This document shows, piece by piece, positions 1 to 8,074 of a stretch of DNA of 12,240 nucleotides. Position numbers and translations under genes: made by a program. The notes under the pieces are model-generated. The model saw only the letters and a list, made by a program, of their open reading frames with translations. It had not been told where the DNA came from and ran no database searches. The stretch comes from AWTP1-13 sp041288195. GTDB lineage: Bacteria; Pseudomonadota; Alphaproteobacteria; Rhizobiales; Hyphomicrobiaceae. The stretch's first letter is position 1; every line of letters begins with the position of its first letter. The stretch is taken from positions 1 through 12,240 of the forward strand of contig JBGGME010000019.1 of assembly GCA_041288195.1 (NCBI GenBank), read 5' to 3'.

Positions 1-187
1 TGTCGAGCTCGGGAAACAGGCCGAGCATGCGGAACAGGAAGCCGCCGACAAGGGCGCCGACCAGCCCCAAGCCTAGGTTGCGCCAGCGCCCGAAGCCTTC
101 CTGGTCCCAGGTGACGAGGCGGCTCGCGAGCGCGCCTCCGACCAGGCCGACGACGATCCAAACGATGACTTGTCCGAATGAGGGCAT
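1..187 (-). CDS. GlsB/YeaQ/YmgE-family membrane protein (3' end off window)
   Basis: This is a small inner-membrane protein of the transglycosylase-associated (GlsB/YeaQ/YmgE) family. Members are often stress-induced, but their biochemical role is unknown. The first 62 residues are visible; the C-terminus and stop lie beyond the left edge. The N-terminus (MPSFGQVIVWIVVGLVGG) is one Gly-rich hydrophobic segment. A short polar loop with a Gly at about residue 31 follows, then a second Gly-rich segment (about residues 38-56, NLGLGLVGALVGGF). This two-helix glycine-zipper pattern is typical of the family, whose members are usually about 80-90 residues. The ATG at 187 is supported by a GGAG ribosome site shortly upstream. 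The gene is divergent from the DUF1272 gene. The 222-base gap between them has a short CCCGC/GCGGG hairpin (212-226) in the leader, and I see no convincing promoter there. Confidence 0.85.
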   Translation of the reverse strand, partial: MPSFGQVIVWIVVGLVGGALASRLVTWDQEGFGRWRNLGLGLVGALVGGFLFRMLGLFPELD

Positions 188-409
188 GGGATAGCTCCGC
201 GCAGGCCGGGACCCGCGTTCTGCGGGCCATACCCGATGCATCCTGCCGAAAGTCCCGAGCCTGAATATCGGCGGAAACCCTGAGCCCGGCCGTCGAATGC
301 CGGGATCGTCAACGGATGGTTGCAAAGTCGATCGGGCCGTTTGTGCGTTGCAATGCAGCCCAGCAGCCGTCAGGCTCGTTGCTCGGCCAGGCCCAAAGCG
401 GAGGGAAAG

Positions 410-664
410 ATGTTGAAGCTCAGGCCCAACTGCGAATGCTGCGACAAGGACCTTCCGCCCGATGCGGCCGACGCCCTGATCTGCACCTTCGAGTGCACGT
501 TCTGCGCCGACTGCGCGACCGCCCGCCTGGCCGGCGGCCGCTGCCCCAACTGCGGCGGAGAGCTGGTGCGCCGCCCCGTGCGCCCGCCCGCCATGCTCGC
601 CAGGTATCCTGCCTCCACCGAGCGCGTGCTCAAGCCTCACGCCGGCTGCGGCAAGGCCGCGTGA
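410..664 (+). CDS. DUF1272 domain protein, small Cys-rich (putative zinc-binding)
   Basis: This is an 84-residue cytosolic protein matching the DUF1272 family, whose function is unknown. The family pattern is clear: an N-terminal LRPNCECCDKDLPP stretch, then CTFECTFCADC in the middle, then CPNCGGELVRRP. Eight cysteines in closely spaced CxxC-like pairs (about residues 8-55) suggest one or two structural metal sites, probably zinc. That is inference from cysteine spacing. The tail (about 62-84) is basic and low in complexity. I chose the ATG at 410 because GGAGGG (400-405) lies 4 bases upstream and the family homology starts exactly there. A longer in-frame extension from 320 exists but carries no family sequence. 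The gene stands alone, converging on the ridA-like gene with a palindromic repeat between them. Confidence 0.9.
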   Translation: MLKLRPNCECCDKDLPPDAADALICTFECTFCADCATARLAGGRCPNCGGELVRRPVRPPAMLARYPASTERVLKPHAGCGKAA

Positions 665-670
665 GATTCC

Positions 671-792
671 CCCTCTCCCTGCCAGCGGGGAGAGGGTCGG
701 GGTGAGGGGCGGCGCCATACGCCAACGTGCGAGTGTGCCGCCGCCCCTCACCCTAGCCCTCTCCCCATTCTGGAGAAGAATGGGGAGAGGGG
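671..792. repeat. Composite palindromic intergenic repeat, three inverted repeats
   Basis: Three nested dyads are visible in the convergent gap. First, CCCTCTCCC (671-679) pairs with GGGAGAGGG (688-696). Second, GGGTGAGGGGCGGCG (700-714) pairs perfectly with CGCCGCCCCTCACCC (739-753) across a 24-base spacer. Third, CCCTCTCCCCATTCT (757-771) pairs perfectly with AGAATGGGGAGAGGG (777-791). The outer blocks are also inverted copies of each other, so the whole element can fold as one long hairpin or as three short ones. CCCTCTCC/GGTGAGGGG palindromes are common dispersed intergenic repeats in alphaproteobacteria. Here it sits between two gene ends, where it could act as a bidirectional terminator or mRNA 3' protector. 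No T-tract follows, so a simple intrinsic terminator is less likely. Confidence 0.85.
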
Positions 793-798
793 ATCTCG

Positions 799-1140
799 CT
801 ACTGCGCCGCCGTGACCAGGATCTCGACCAGGTCCTGGCCTTCCAGCACCGCGCCGATGCACGCCCGGCGCGGCGGGTTTGCCTTGTCGACCCACTCGTC
901 CCACGCGCGGTTCATCTCCTCCTTCTTGCTCATGTCGGTGATGAACACCGTGGCGGTGAGGATGCGCGACTTGTCGGAGCCGGCATCGGCCAGGCTGCGG
1001 TCGATGATGGCGAGAGCCTCCTTGGTCTGCCCGTAGAGCGGCGCGGACTTGGTCGGCGCGGTCGTCACCGTATAGACGAGCCCGTTGTGGATGACCGTCT
1101 TGGAGCGCGTCGGTATTGAGCCCGGAATGCGTTTGATCAT
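799..1140 (-). CDS. RidA/YjgF/YER057c/UK114-family protein (putative enamine/imine deaminase)
   Basis: This 113-residue cytosolic protein is close to the usual RidA-family length. Family members form trimers, and archetypal RidA hydrolyses reactive enamines/imines such as 2-aminoacrylate to ketoacids and ammonia. Matching sequence includes the strand-rich N-terminus (VIHNGLVYTVTTAP, about 16-29), the central QTKEALAIIDRSLADAGSDKSRILTATVFITDM region (38-70), NRAWDEW (77-83) and PPRRACIGAVLEGQDLVEI (89-107). R92 aligns with the carboxylate-binding Arg105 of E. coli RidA, so deaminase activity is plausible. The subgroup cannot be fixed by eye. The ATG at 1140 has a GGAG site 8-12 bases upstream. 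It is the last gene of the transporter operon, 23 bases after the LLM gene, which suggests it acts on a product of that enzyme. Confidence 0.93.
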   Translation of the reverse strand: MIKRIPGSIPTRSKTVIHNGLVYTVTTAPTKSAPLYGQTKEALAIIDRSLADAGSDKSRILTATVFITDMSKKEEMNRAWDEWVDKANPPRRACIGAVLEGQDLVEILVTAAQ

Positions 1141-1163
1141 GGTGTCGTCTCCAGATGCGCGGG

Positions 1164-2204
<1,041 letters not shown>

Positions 2205-2256
2205 GGCGTCAACTCCACTTTGTCGGTGTCCAGTATTTGTGAGCCTAGCTTTAAGC

Positions 2257-3260
2257 TCAAATTCGCCCGGCCGCCACCGCATGACAAGCCGCCATGCGCC
2301 CGCCGAGATCGACCAGCTCCGGTAGGTCGACCGAGCAGGGCTCGTAGGACCAGGGACAGCGCGGGTGGAAGGCGCAGCCGGGGGGCGGCGTGATCGGGTT
2401 GGGGATCTCCCCTTCGATCGGACGGCGCGGCCGCCCGCTCATGCCGAGGTCGGGCAGGGCGTCCATCAGCAGGCGCGTGTATGGATGGCGGGGCGAGGTG
2501 AACAGCTCGGCCGACGGCGCCAGCTCGACGATACGTCCCAGGTACATGACGCCGATGCGGGTCGCCATGTGGCGCACCACGGCGAGGTTGTGGCTGATGA
2601 AGAGATAGGAGAGCCCGAGCCGGTCCTGCAGGTCGCGCATCAGGTTGAGGATCTGTGCCTGCACGGAAACGTCGAGCGCGCTGGTCGGCTCGTCGCAGAC
2701 GATGAACTCGGGGTTCGATGACAGGGCGCGGGCGATGCAGATGCGCTGGCGCTGGCCGCCGGAGAACTCGTGGGGGTACTTGACCCCGTCGGCGGGGTCG
2801 AGGCCGACGAGCTTCAAGAGCTCGCCCACGCGATGCTCGATCTCGGCGCTGTCCCTGGCGAGCCCGAACGCCTTGATGGGGTCGGCGATGATGCGGTCGA
2901 CGCGCCAGCGCGGGTTGAGGCTGGCGTAGGGGTCCTGGAAGATCATCTGCAGGCGCCGGCGCAGCTTCTGGCGCTCGGCGGCGCGCGCCGTCGCCCACAT
3001 GTCGACGCCGTCGATGGTGACGGTCCCCGCGGTCGGGCGCAGCAGGCCCACGACCATGCGCGCCGCCGTCGACTTGCCCGATCCCGATTCGCCGACCAGC
3101 GCCAGCGTCTCGCGCTGGCCGATGGTGAAGGAGATGCCCGTCACGGCCTTGAGGAGGGCCTTGGGCTCGCCCTCGATTACCCGGTTGAGCCAGGGCTTGG
3201 AGACGTCGAATACGCGCGTGAGGCCCTTCGCCTCCACCAGCGGCATGGCGGTCGCCGCCG

Positions 3261-3264
<4 letters not shown>
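2257..3264 (-). CDS. Peptide-type ABC transporter ATPase, DppF/OppF-like
   Basis: This 335-residue cytosolic ATPase is the second of the two nucleotide-binding subunits. Walker A is GESGSGKS (58-65), the Q-loop is Q110 in MIFQDPYASLNP, the ABC signature is FSGGQ (167-171), Walker B with the catalytic Glu is FIVCDE (187-192), and the switch His is H225 (FISHN). The C-terminal oligopeptide/dipeptide transporter extension is present, with PYTRLLMDALP (261-271) and GCAFHPRC (296-303). C297, C303, C310 and C327 fit the four-cysteine pattern that holds an iron-sulfur cluster in some Dpp-type ATPases. Between the first strand and the core is the WLNRVIEGEPKALLKAV segment common in DppF-like proteins. 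Its ATG overlaps the stop of the preceding ATPase gene (ATGA, 3261-3264), indicating translational coupling. The substrate cannot be read from the ATPase. Confidence 0.95.
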
Positions 3265-4247
<983 letters not shown>

Positions 4248-4277
4248 GCCGGCTCGGCGCGGTTGGGGAGGATGAGA

Positions 4278-5264
4278 CTACCGCAGCTTGGGATTGAGCG
4301 CATCGCGCAACCAGTCGCCGAGCAGATTGACGGCCAATGCCAGCAAGGCCAGCGTCAATCCGGGAAACGCCACCATCCACCAGGAGCCCGAGAACAGGTA
4401 CTTGTTGCCGATCTGGATCATGGTGCCGAGCGAGGGCTCGGTCGGCGGCAGGCCGACACCCAGGAACGACAGCGTCGCCTCGGTGAGGATGGCCAGCGCC
4501 AGGTTGATGGTCGCGATCACCAGCACCGGCCCCAGCACGTTGGGGAGGATGTGCTGGAACATGATCTTGAAGGAATGCAGGCCGATCAGCCGCGCCGCTT
4601 CCACGTACTCCTTGTTGCGCTCCACCAGCGTCACCCCGCGCACCGTGCGCGCATACTGCACCCAGGTCGAGAGGCCGATGGCGAGCACCAGCACGAAGGA
4701 GGTGTTACCCTCGATGCGGTAGCTGCGGAACACGGCGAGCAGCACGCCGTCGATCAGGAGCGCGGTGAGGATCGCCGGGAAGGTCAGCTGAACGTCGGCA
4801 ATGCGCATGATCACGCTGTCGACGCGCCCGCCGGCGTAGCCGGCCCACAGCCCGAGCGACAGCCCCAGGATCGATGACAGGAGCACGGCACCGATGCCGA
4901 TCATCAGCGACGAGCGCGTGCCGTAGAGGATGGTGGAAAAGATGTCCCGGCCCTGGTCGTCGGTGCCGAGGAGGAACCTGGGATCACCGCCCTTCTCCCA
5001 CGCCGGGGGCGTGTTGGAATCGAGCAGGCTCAGCGACTTGAGATCGTAGGGATTATGCGGCGCGATCAGCGGCGCCAGGATTGCGGCACCGACGATCAGC
5101 ACGCTCACCAGCGCCGCCAGCACGACCAGCTTGGACTCCAGGAAGCTGTGCAGCAGATCGCTGTCGAGGAATGCCGCGAGCCGGCTCCTGGGCGCCGCCC
5201 TCCCGACGCCGCCGCCGAGCGGGGTCGGCGGGATCACTCGGTTGGGAGGGGACAGCTCGTTCAT
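4278..5264 (-). CDS. Peptide-type ABC transporter permease, DppC/OppC-like
   Basis: This 328-residue inner-membrane subunit forms half of the translocation pore. After a Pro/Gly/Arg-rich cytoplasmic N-terminus of about 30 residues comes the OppC N-terminal helix (about 45-68). The periplasmic segment ends in RFLLGTDDQGRDIFSTILYGTRSSL (96-120), a hallmark of DppC proteins. Further hydrophobic helices lie at about 122-145, 160-180, 188-205, 246-265 and 298-316. The EAA loop that docks on the ATPases is EYVEAARLIGLHSFKIMFQHILPN (about 219-242). The length is normal. The ATG at 5264 lies only 6 bases after the DppB-like stop, and the ribosome site GAGGGG falls in the stop-codon region, so translation is probably coupled to that gene. 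The N-terminal extension is longer than in many homologues. Confidence 0.95.
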   Translation of the reverse strand: MNELSPPNRVIPPTPLGGGVGRAAPRSRLAAFLDSDLLHSFLESKLVVLAALVSVLIVGAAILAPLIAPHNPYDLKSLSLLDSNTPPAWEKGGDPRFLLGTDDQGRDIFSTILYGTRSSLMIGIGAVLLSSILGLSLGLWAGYAGGRVDSVIMRIADVQLTFPAILTALLIDGVLLAVFRSYRIEGNTSFVLVLAIGLSTWVQYARTVRGVTLVERNKEYVEAARLIGLHSFKIMFQHILPNVLGPVLVIATINLALAILTEATLSFLGVGLPPTEPSLGTMIQIGNKYLFSGSWWMVAFPGLTLALLALAVNLLGDWLRDALNPKLR

Positions 5265-5270
5265 GACCCC

Positions 5271-6248
5271 TCACGCGCCTCGGCCGTAGATGCGGATGCG
5301 CGGATCCACGCGCACATAGACCAGATCGACGATGAAGTTGATGAGCACGAACAGGAACGCCACCAGCAGCAGGTAGCCGGCCATGACGGGTATGTCGGCA
5401 TTCTGCACCGCCTGGATGAACATGAGCCCCATGCCGGGCCACTGAAAGACCGTCTCGGTGATGATGGAGAAGGCGATGACGAGGCCGAGCTGGAGGCCGA
5501 TGACAGTGATGACCGGCACCAGCGTATTCTTCAGGGCGTGGCCGAAATTGATGGCGCGATCGGTGAGCCCGCGCGCCCTGGCGAACTTGATGTAGTCGGT
5601 GCGCAGCACCTCGAGCATCTCCGAGCGCACCAGCCGGGTAATCAGCGTCATCTGGAACAGGCCGAGCGTGATCGCCGGCAGGATCAGGGCCTTGAGCCCC
5701 GAGACGGTGAGAAAGCCGGTGCGCCAGAAGCCTATACGCACAACCTCGCCGCGGCCGAAGGAGGGCAGCACCCCGAGGGTGACGGCAAAGACATAGATCA
5801 GCAGGATCCCGATCAGGAACGTCGGCAAGGACACGCCCAGCAGCGAGACGGTCATGAATATCTTCGACAGCCAGCTGTCGCGATGGATGCCGGTATACAC
5901 ACCTATCGGGATGCCGAGCAGGATGGAGAACAGCGCCGCCGCGAGCGCGAGCTCGAACGTTGCCGGCGCGCGCTCGACGATGATGGCCGTGACCGGCTGC
6001 TTCATCTGGTAGGAGATGCCGAAGTCGAAGCGGGCGGCGTTACCGAGGAAGCGCGCGAACTGCACGACGATGGGGTCGTCGAGCCCGAGCTCCTGGCGCA
6101 GCCTGAGGCGATCCTCGAGCGAGGTGTCCTGTCCCACCATCTGGTTGACGGGATCGCCGACGAAGCGGAACAGCACGAATGCCAGCAGCGCCACCGTCAC
6201 CATGACGAAGGCTGCTTCGAACAGCCGGCGGATGGCGAATGCGAGCAT
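5271..6248 (-). CDS. Peptide-type ABC transporter permease, DppB/OppB-like
   Basis: This 325-residue inner-membrane subunit is the partner of the DppC-like permease. The N-terminus MLAFAIRRLFEAAFVMVTVALLAFVLFRFVGDP is the classic DppB first helix and fold start. The LRQELGLDDPIVVQFARFLGNAARFDFGIS region (about 50-79) is the usual periplasmic linker. Multiple hydrophobic helices follow from about residue 97 onward. The EAA loop is DYIKFARARGLTDRAINFGHALKNTLVPVI, and the C-terminus ends in DLVYVRVDPRIRIYG, as in the family. The ATG at 6248 is well placed by homology, but I see no good ribosome binding site in the 20 bases before it. The gene begins 60 bases after the binding-protein stop, beyond a strong stem-loop, so permease levels may be held below those of the binding protein. 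Confidence 0.95.
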   Translation of the reverse strand: MLAFAIRRLFEAAFVMVTVALLAFVLFRFVGDPVNQMVGQDTSLEDRLRLRQELGLDDPIVVQFARFLGNAARFDFGISYQMKQPVTAIIVERAPATFELALAAALFSILLGIPIGVYTGIHRDSWLSKIFMTVSLLGVSLPTFLIGILLIYVFAVTLGVLPSFGRGEVVRIGFWRTGFLTVSGLKALILPAITLGLFQMTLITRLVRSEMLEVLRTDYIKFARARGLTDRAINFGHALKNTLVPVITVIGLQLGLVIAFSIITETVFQWPGMGLMFIQAVQNADIPVMAGYLLLVAFLFVLINFIVDLVYVRVDPRIRIYGRGA

Positions 6249-6269
6249 ATCGTGTGCCGGTGAAGGGGC

Positions 6270-6299
6270 AGCCGGCGCCTATGGACTGAGGCGCCGGCT
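6270..6299 (-). promoter_or_regulatory. Intercistronic stem-loop between binding-protein and permease genes
   Basis: A perfect 11-bp inverted repeat, AGCCGGCGCCT (6270-6280) against AGGCGCCGGCT (6289-6299), encloses an 8-base loop. It lies in the 60-base gap after the binding-protein stop (6309) and before the permease start (6248), with no T-run after it. Stem-loops at this place in transporter operons are known to protect the upstream mRNA from 3' exonucleases, so that binding protein is made in excess. That role is inferred from position; the stem itself is seen directly. Confidence 0.7.
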
Positions 6300-6308
6300 C
6301 GGCCCTGC

Positions 6309-7892
6309 CTATTGCATCTTCACCCAGTAGAACAGGATCTGGTTATCGGCGCGTTGCACCATCTGCACCTTCTTCGACGCGCCCCAGATCAGGGATTGCT
6401 GGTGCAGCGGGATCACGCCGGCTTCCTCGTGGTTGATCCTGAAGGCTTCCGCGATCAACTCGTCGCGCTTCTTGGTGTCGACTTCCACCAGGATCTGCTT
6501 GTTGAGCTCGGTCAGCTTCGGATTGCAGTAGCCGCCGTAGTTGAAGGTGGCGCCTTTGCCGTCGGCATCCCGGCAGCCGATGATGTTGGCGATCACGTTC
6601 CAGCTGTCGAGCGAGCCCGGCGTCCAGCCCAGCAGGTTGAAGGAGGAATCGTACTTCTTGGTCGGACCGGCCTTCTCGAAGTACTTGGCCTTCGGCATCG
6701 AGTTGAGCTTCACCTTGATGTCGATGCGGGAAAGCATCTGGGCGACCGCCTGGCAGATACCCTCGTCATTGACGTAGCGGTCGTTGGGGCAGTCCATCTC
6801 GACCTCGAAGCCCTGCGGATAGCCGGCCTCCGTCAGCAGCTTCTTGGCGGCAGCGACGTCATAGGGATGGCGCTTGAACTCGGCTGCGCGCGAATAGAGC
6901 AGCGGCGAGATCATCAGCGCCGAGTTGACCGACATGCCGCGCATGACCTTGTTGTGGATCGCCTCGATGTCGATGGCCTGGTAGATGGCCTTGCGCACGC
7001 GGGCGTCCTTGAAGGGGTTCTTGCCCTTCACGTTGGAATACAGGAGCTCGTCGCGGAAGGAGTCGAGGTTCAGGAAGATCGTGCGGATCTCGGGCCCGAT
7101 CAGCACGGTTGCGTTCGGGCTCGCCTTGACGCGCTCGATGTCCTGCACCGGCGCCGGGTCCATCATGTCGATGTCGCCCGAGAGCAGCGCGGCGACGCGC
7201 GTGGCGTCCGACTTGATGGTCTGGAACACGACTTCCGTCAGATTGTGCTCGGGCTTGCCCCACCAGTTGGGGTTCGGCTTGAACACGGTCTTCACGCCGG
7301 GCTCGTGGCTGGCGATCATGAACGGACCGGTGCCGTTGGCCTTGAGCGCGAACGGGTTGAGCGAGGTCGCGGACGCCGCCTGCGCCTGGGTGGCGCCGTT
7401 CGCCTCCGACCACTTCTTGGAGAACATGTACCAGGTGTCCCACTCCGCATTCAGGATGGGATTGGGCGAGGTCAGCACGAAGTCGACGGTGTGGTCGTCG
7501 ACCTTGACCGCCTTCATGTCCGCGGGCGCGCGCGACTTGATCTGCGAGGCGGGGCTGCGCATGCGTTCGGTCGAGAACACGACGTCGTCGGCGGTGAAAT
7601 CCTCGCCGTTGTGGAACTTGACGCCCTTGCGCAGATAGAAGCGCCACTTCAGGGGATCGACGATCTCCCAACGCTCGGCCAGCCCTGGGATGATCTTGAG
7701 GTCCTTGTCGCGCTTGGTGAGGCCCTCCATGACGTTGCCGAGGGCACCGAGAGTGAAGCTCTCGTTCAGCGTGTACGGATCGAGCGCGTTGAGGTCGCCC
7801 TGGAAGGCGTATCGGAAAGTCTTGGCTGCGGCGGGAGCGGACGCAAGCACAAACGCCAGCGCGCTCGTCACAACTAGGGTTTTGAGCTTCAT
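6309..7892 (-). CDS. Periplasmic solute-binding protein of peptide-type ABC transporter (SBP_bac_5 family)
   Basis: This 527-residue exported protein captures the substrate for the downstream importer. Residues 1-23 form a Sec signal peptide with a lysine pair near the start, a hydrophobic core TLVVTSALAFVLA, and a likely cleavage after APAAA. There is no lipobox Cys, so it is soluble in the periplasm. Family 5 landmarks are DLNALDPYTLNESFTLGALGNVMEGLTKRD (about 33-62), the signature WRFYLRKGVKFHNGEDFTADDVVFS (83-107), GTGPF in the middle, VRKAIYQAIDIEAI near the start of lobe II, and HQQSLIWG near the C-terminus. Length is typical. The ATG at 7892 is preceded by AGAGG. The frame opens earlier (7979), but that extension would bury the signal peptide. 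As the first gene of the seven-gene operon, it fixes substrate specificity, which cannot be named: relatives bind peptides, nickel, opines and other solutes. Confidence 0.94.
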   Translation of the reverse strand: MKLKTLVVTSALAFVLASAPAAAKTFRYAFQGDLNALDPYTLNESFTLGALGNVMEGLTKRDKDLKIIPGLAERWEIVDPLKWRFYLRKGVKFHNGEDFTADDVVFSTERMRSPASQIKSRAPADMKAVKVDDHTVDFVLTSPNPILNAEWDTWYMFSKKWSEANGATQAQAASATSLNPFALKANGTGPFMIASHEPGVKTVFKPNPNWWGKPEHNLTEVVFQTIKSDATRVAALLSGDIDMMDPAPVQDIERVKASPNATVLIGPEIRTIFLNLDSFRDELLYSNVKGKNPFKDARVRKAIYQAIDIEAIHNKVMRGMSVNSALMISPLLYSRAAEFKRHPYDVAAAKKLLTEAGYPQGFEVEMDCPNDRYVNDEGICQAVAQMLSRIDIKVKLNSMPKAKYFEKAGPTKKYDSSFNLLGWTPGSLDSWNVIANIIGCRDADGKGATFNYGGYCNPKLTELNKQILVEVDTKKRDELIAEAFRINHEEAGVIPLHQQSLIWGASKKVQMVQRADNQILFYWVKMQ

Positions 7893-7941
7893 TTGGCCTC
7901 TCGCGGAAGGGGTGGGCGCCCGGGGGCGCCTCGACCACGCG

Positions 7942-7970
7942 ATATTGGCCGAACTCGCAAGCCCGGTCCA
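7942..7970 (-). promoter_or_regulatory. Possible sigma-70-type promoter of the transporter-LLM-RidA operon
   Basis: Read on the minus strand, TGGACC (7970-7965) is followed after 17 bases by CAATAT (7947-7942). Each matches three or four of six bases of the -35 and -10 consensus. Transcription would start near 7935, about 43 bases before the binding-protein ATG. The leader would include GGCGCC-N4-GGCGCC (7915-7930), which can fold. No better match is visible in the divergent gap, but the match is modest. Confidence 0.3.
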
Positions 7971-8000
7971 GCGCTCCACCCCGCATTTAGGCCGTATCCG

Positions 8001-8019
8001 CTGCCCTTGACCTGGGCAG
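8001..8019. promoter_or_regulatory. Dyad CTGCCC-N7-GGGCAG, candidate operator
   Basis: A perfect 6+6 base inverted repeat with a 7-base spacer lies in the divergent gap between the transporter operon and gatB. The spacer holds the TTGACC that could be the gatB -35 box. The dyad is also some 66-84 bases upstream of the inferred operon start, a place where activators often bind. No regulator gene is in the window, so the partner protein is unknown. Confidence 0.35.
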
Positions 8020-8035
8020 GCCTCGCGCTTTACGC
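8007..8035 (+). promoter_or_regulatory. Possible gatB promoter
   Basis: CTTGACC gives a good -35 (TTGACC, 8007-8012). After 16-17 bases the -10 region reads TTTACGC (8029-8035), which is weak. Transcription from there would begin around 8041, leaving about 34 bases of leader before the gatB ATG. Confidence 0.3.
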
Positions 8036-8074
8036 AGGCAATCTGTGAGTGCGGCGCACAATGGATAAAAGTTC

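Noticed and set aside
2240..2259. Short inverted repeat TGAGC/GCTCA at the stop of the second ATPase gene
   Set aside because: The stem is only 5 bp with a 10-base loop and no T-run. The LLM gene follows 52 bases later on the same strand, so a terminator or regulatory site is not supported.
6312..7877. A 521-codon open frame on the plus strand opposite the binding-protein gene
   Set aside because: It is an antisense shadow of high-GC coding DNA: composition is dominated by His, Arg, Gly, Asp and Val with no recognisable domain, and the opposite strand encodes a clear SBP_bac_5 protein with a signal peptide. The same reasoning applies to the long plus-strand frames at 3315-4877, 1473-2393 and 10460-12052.
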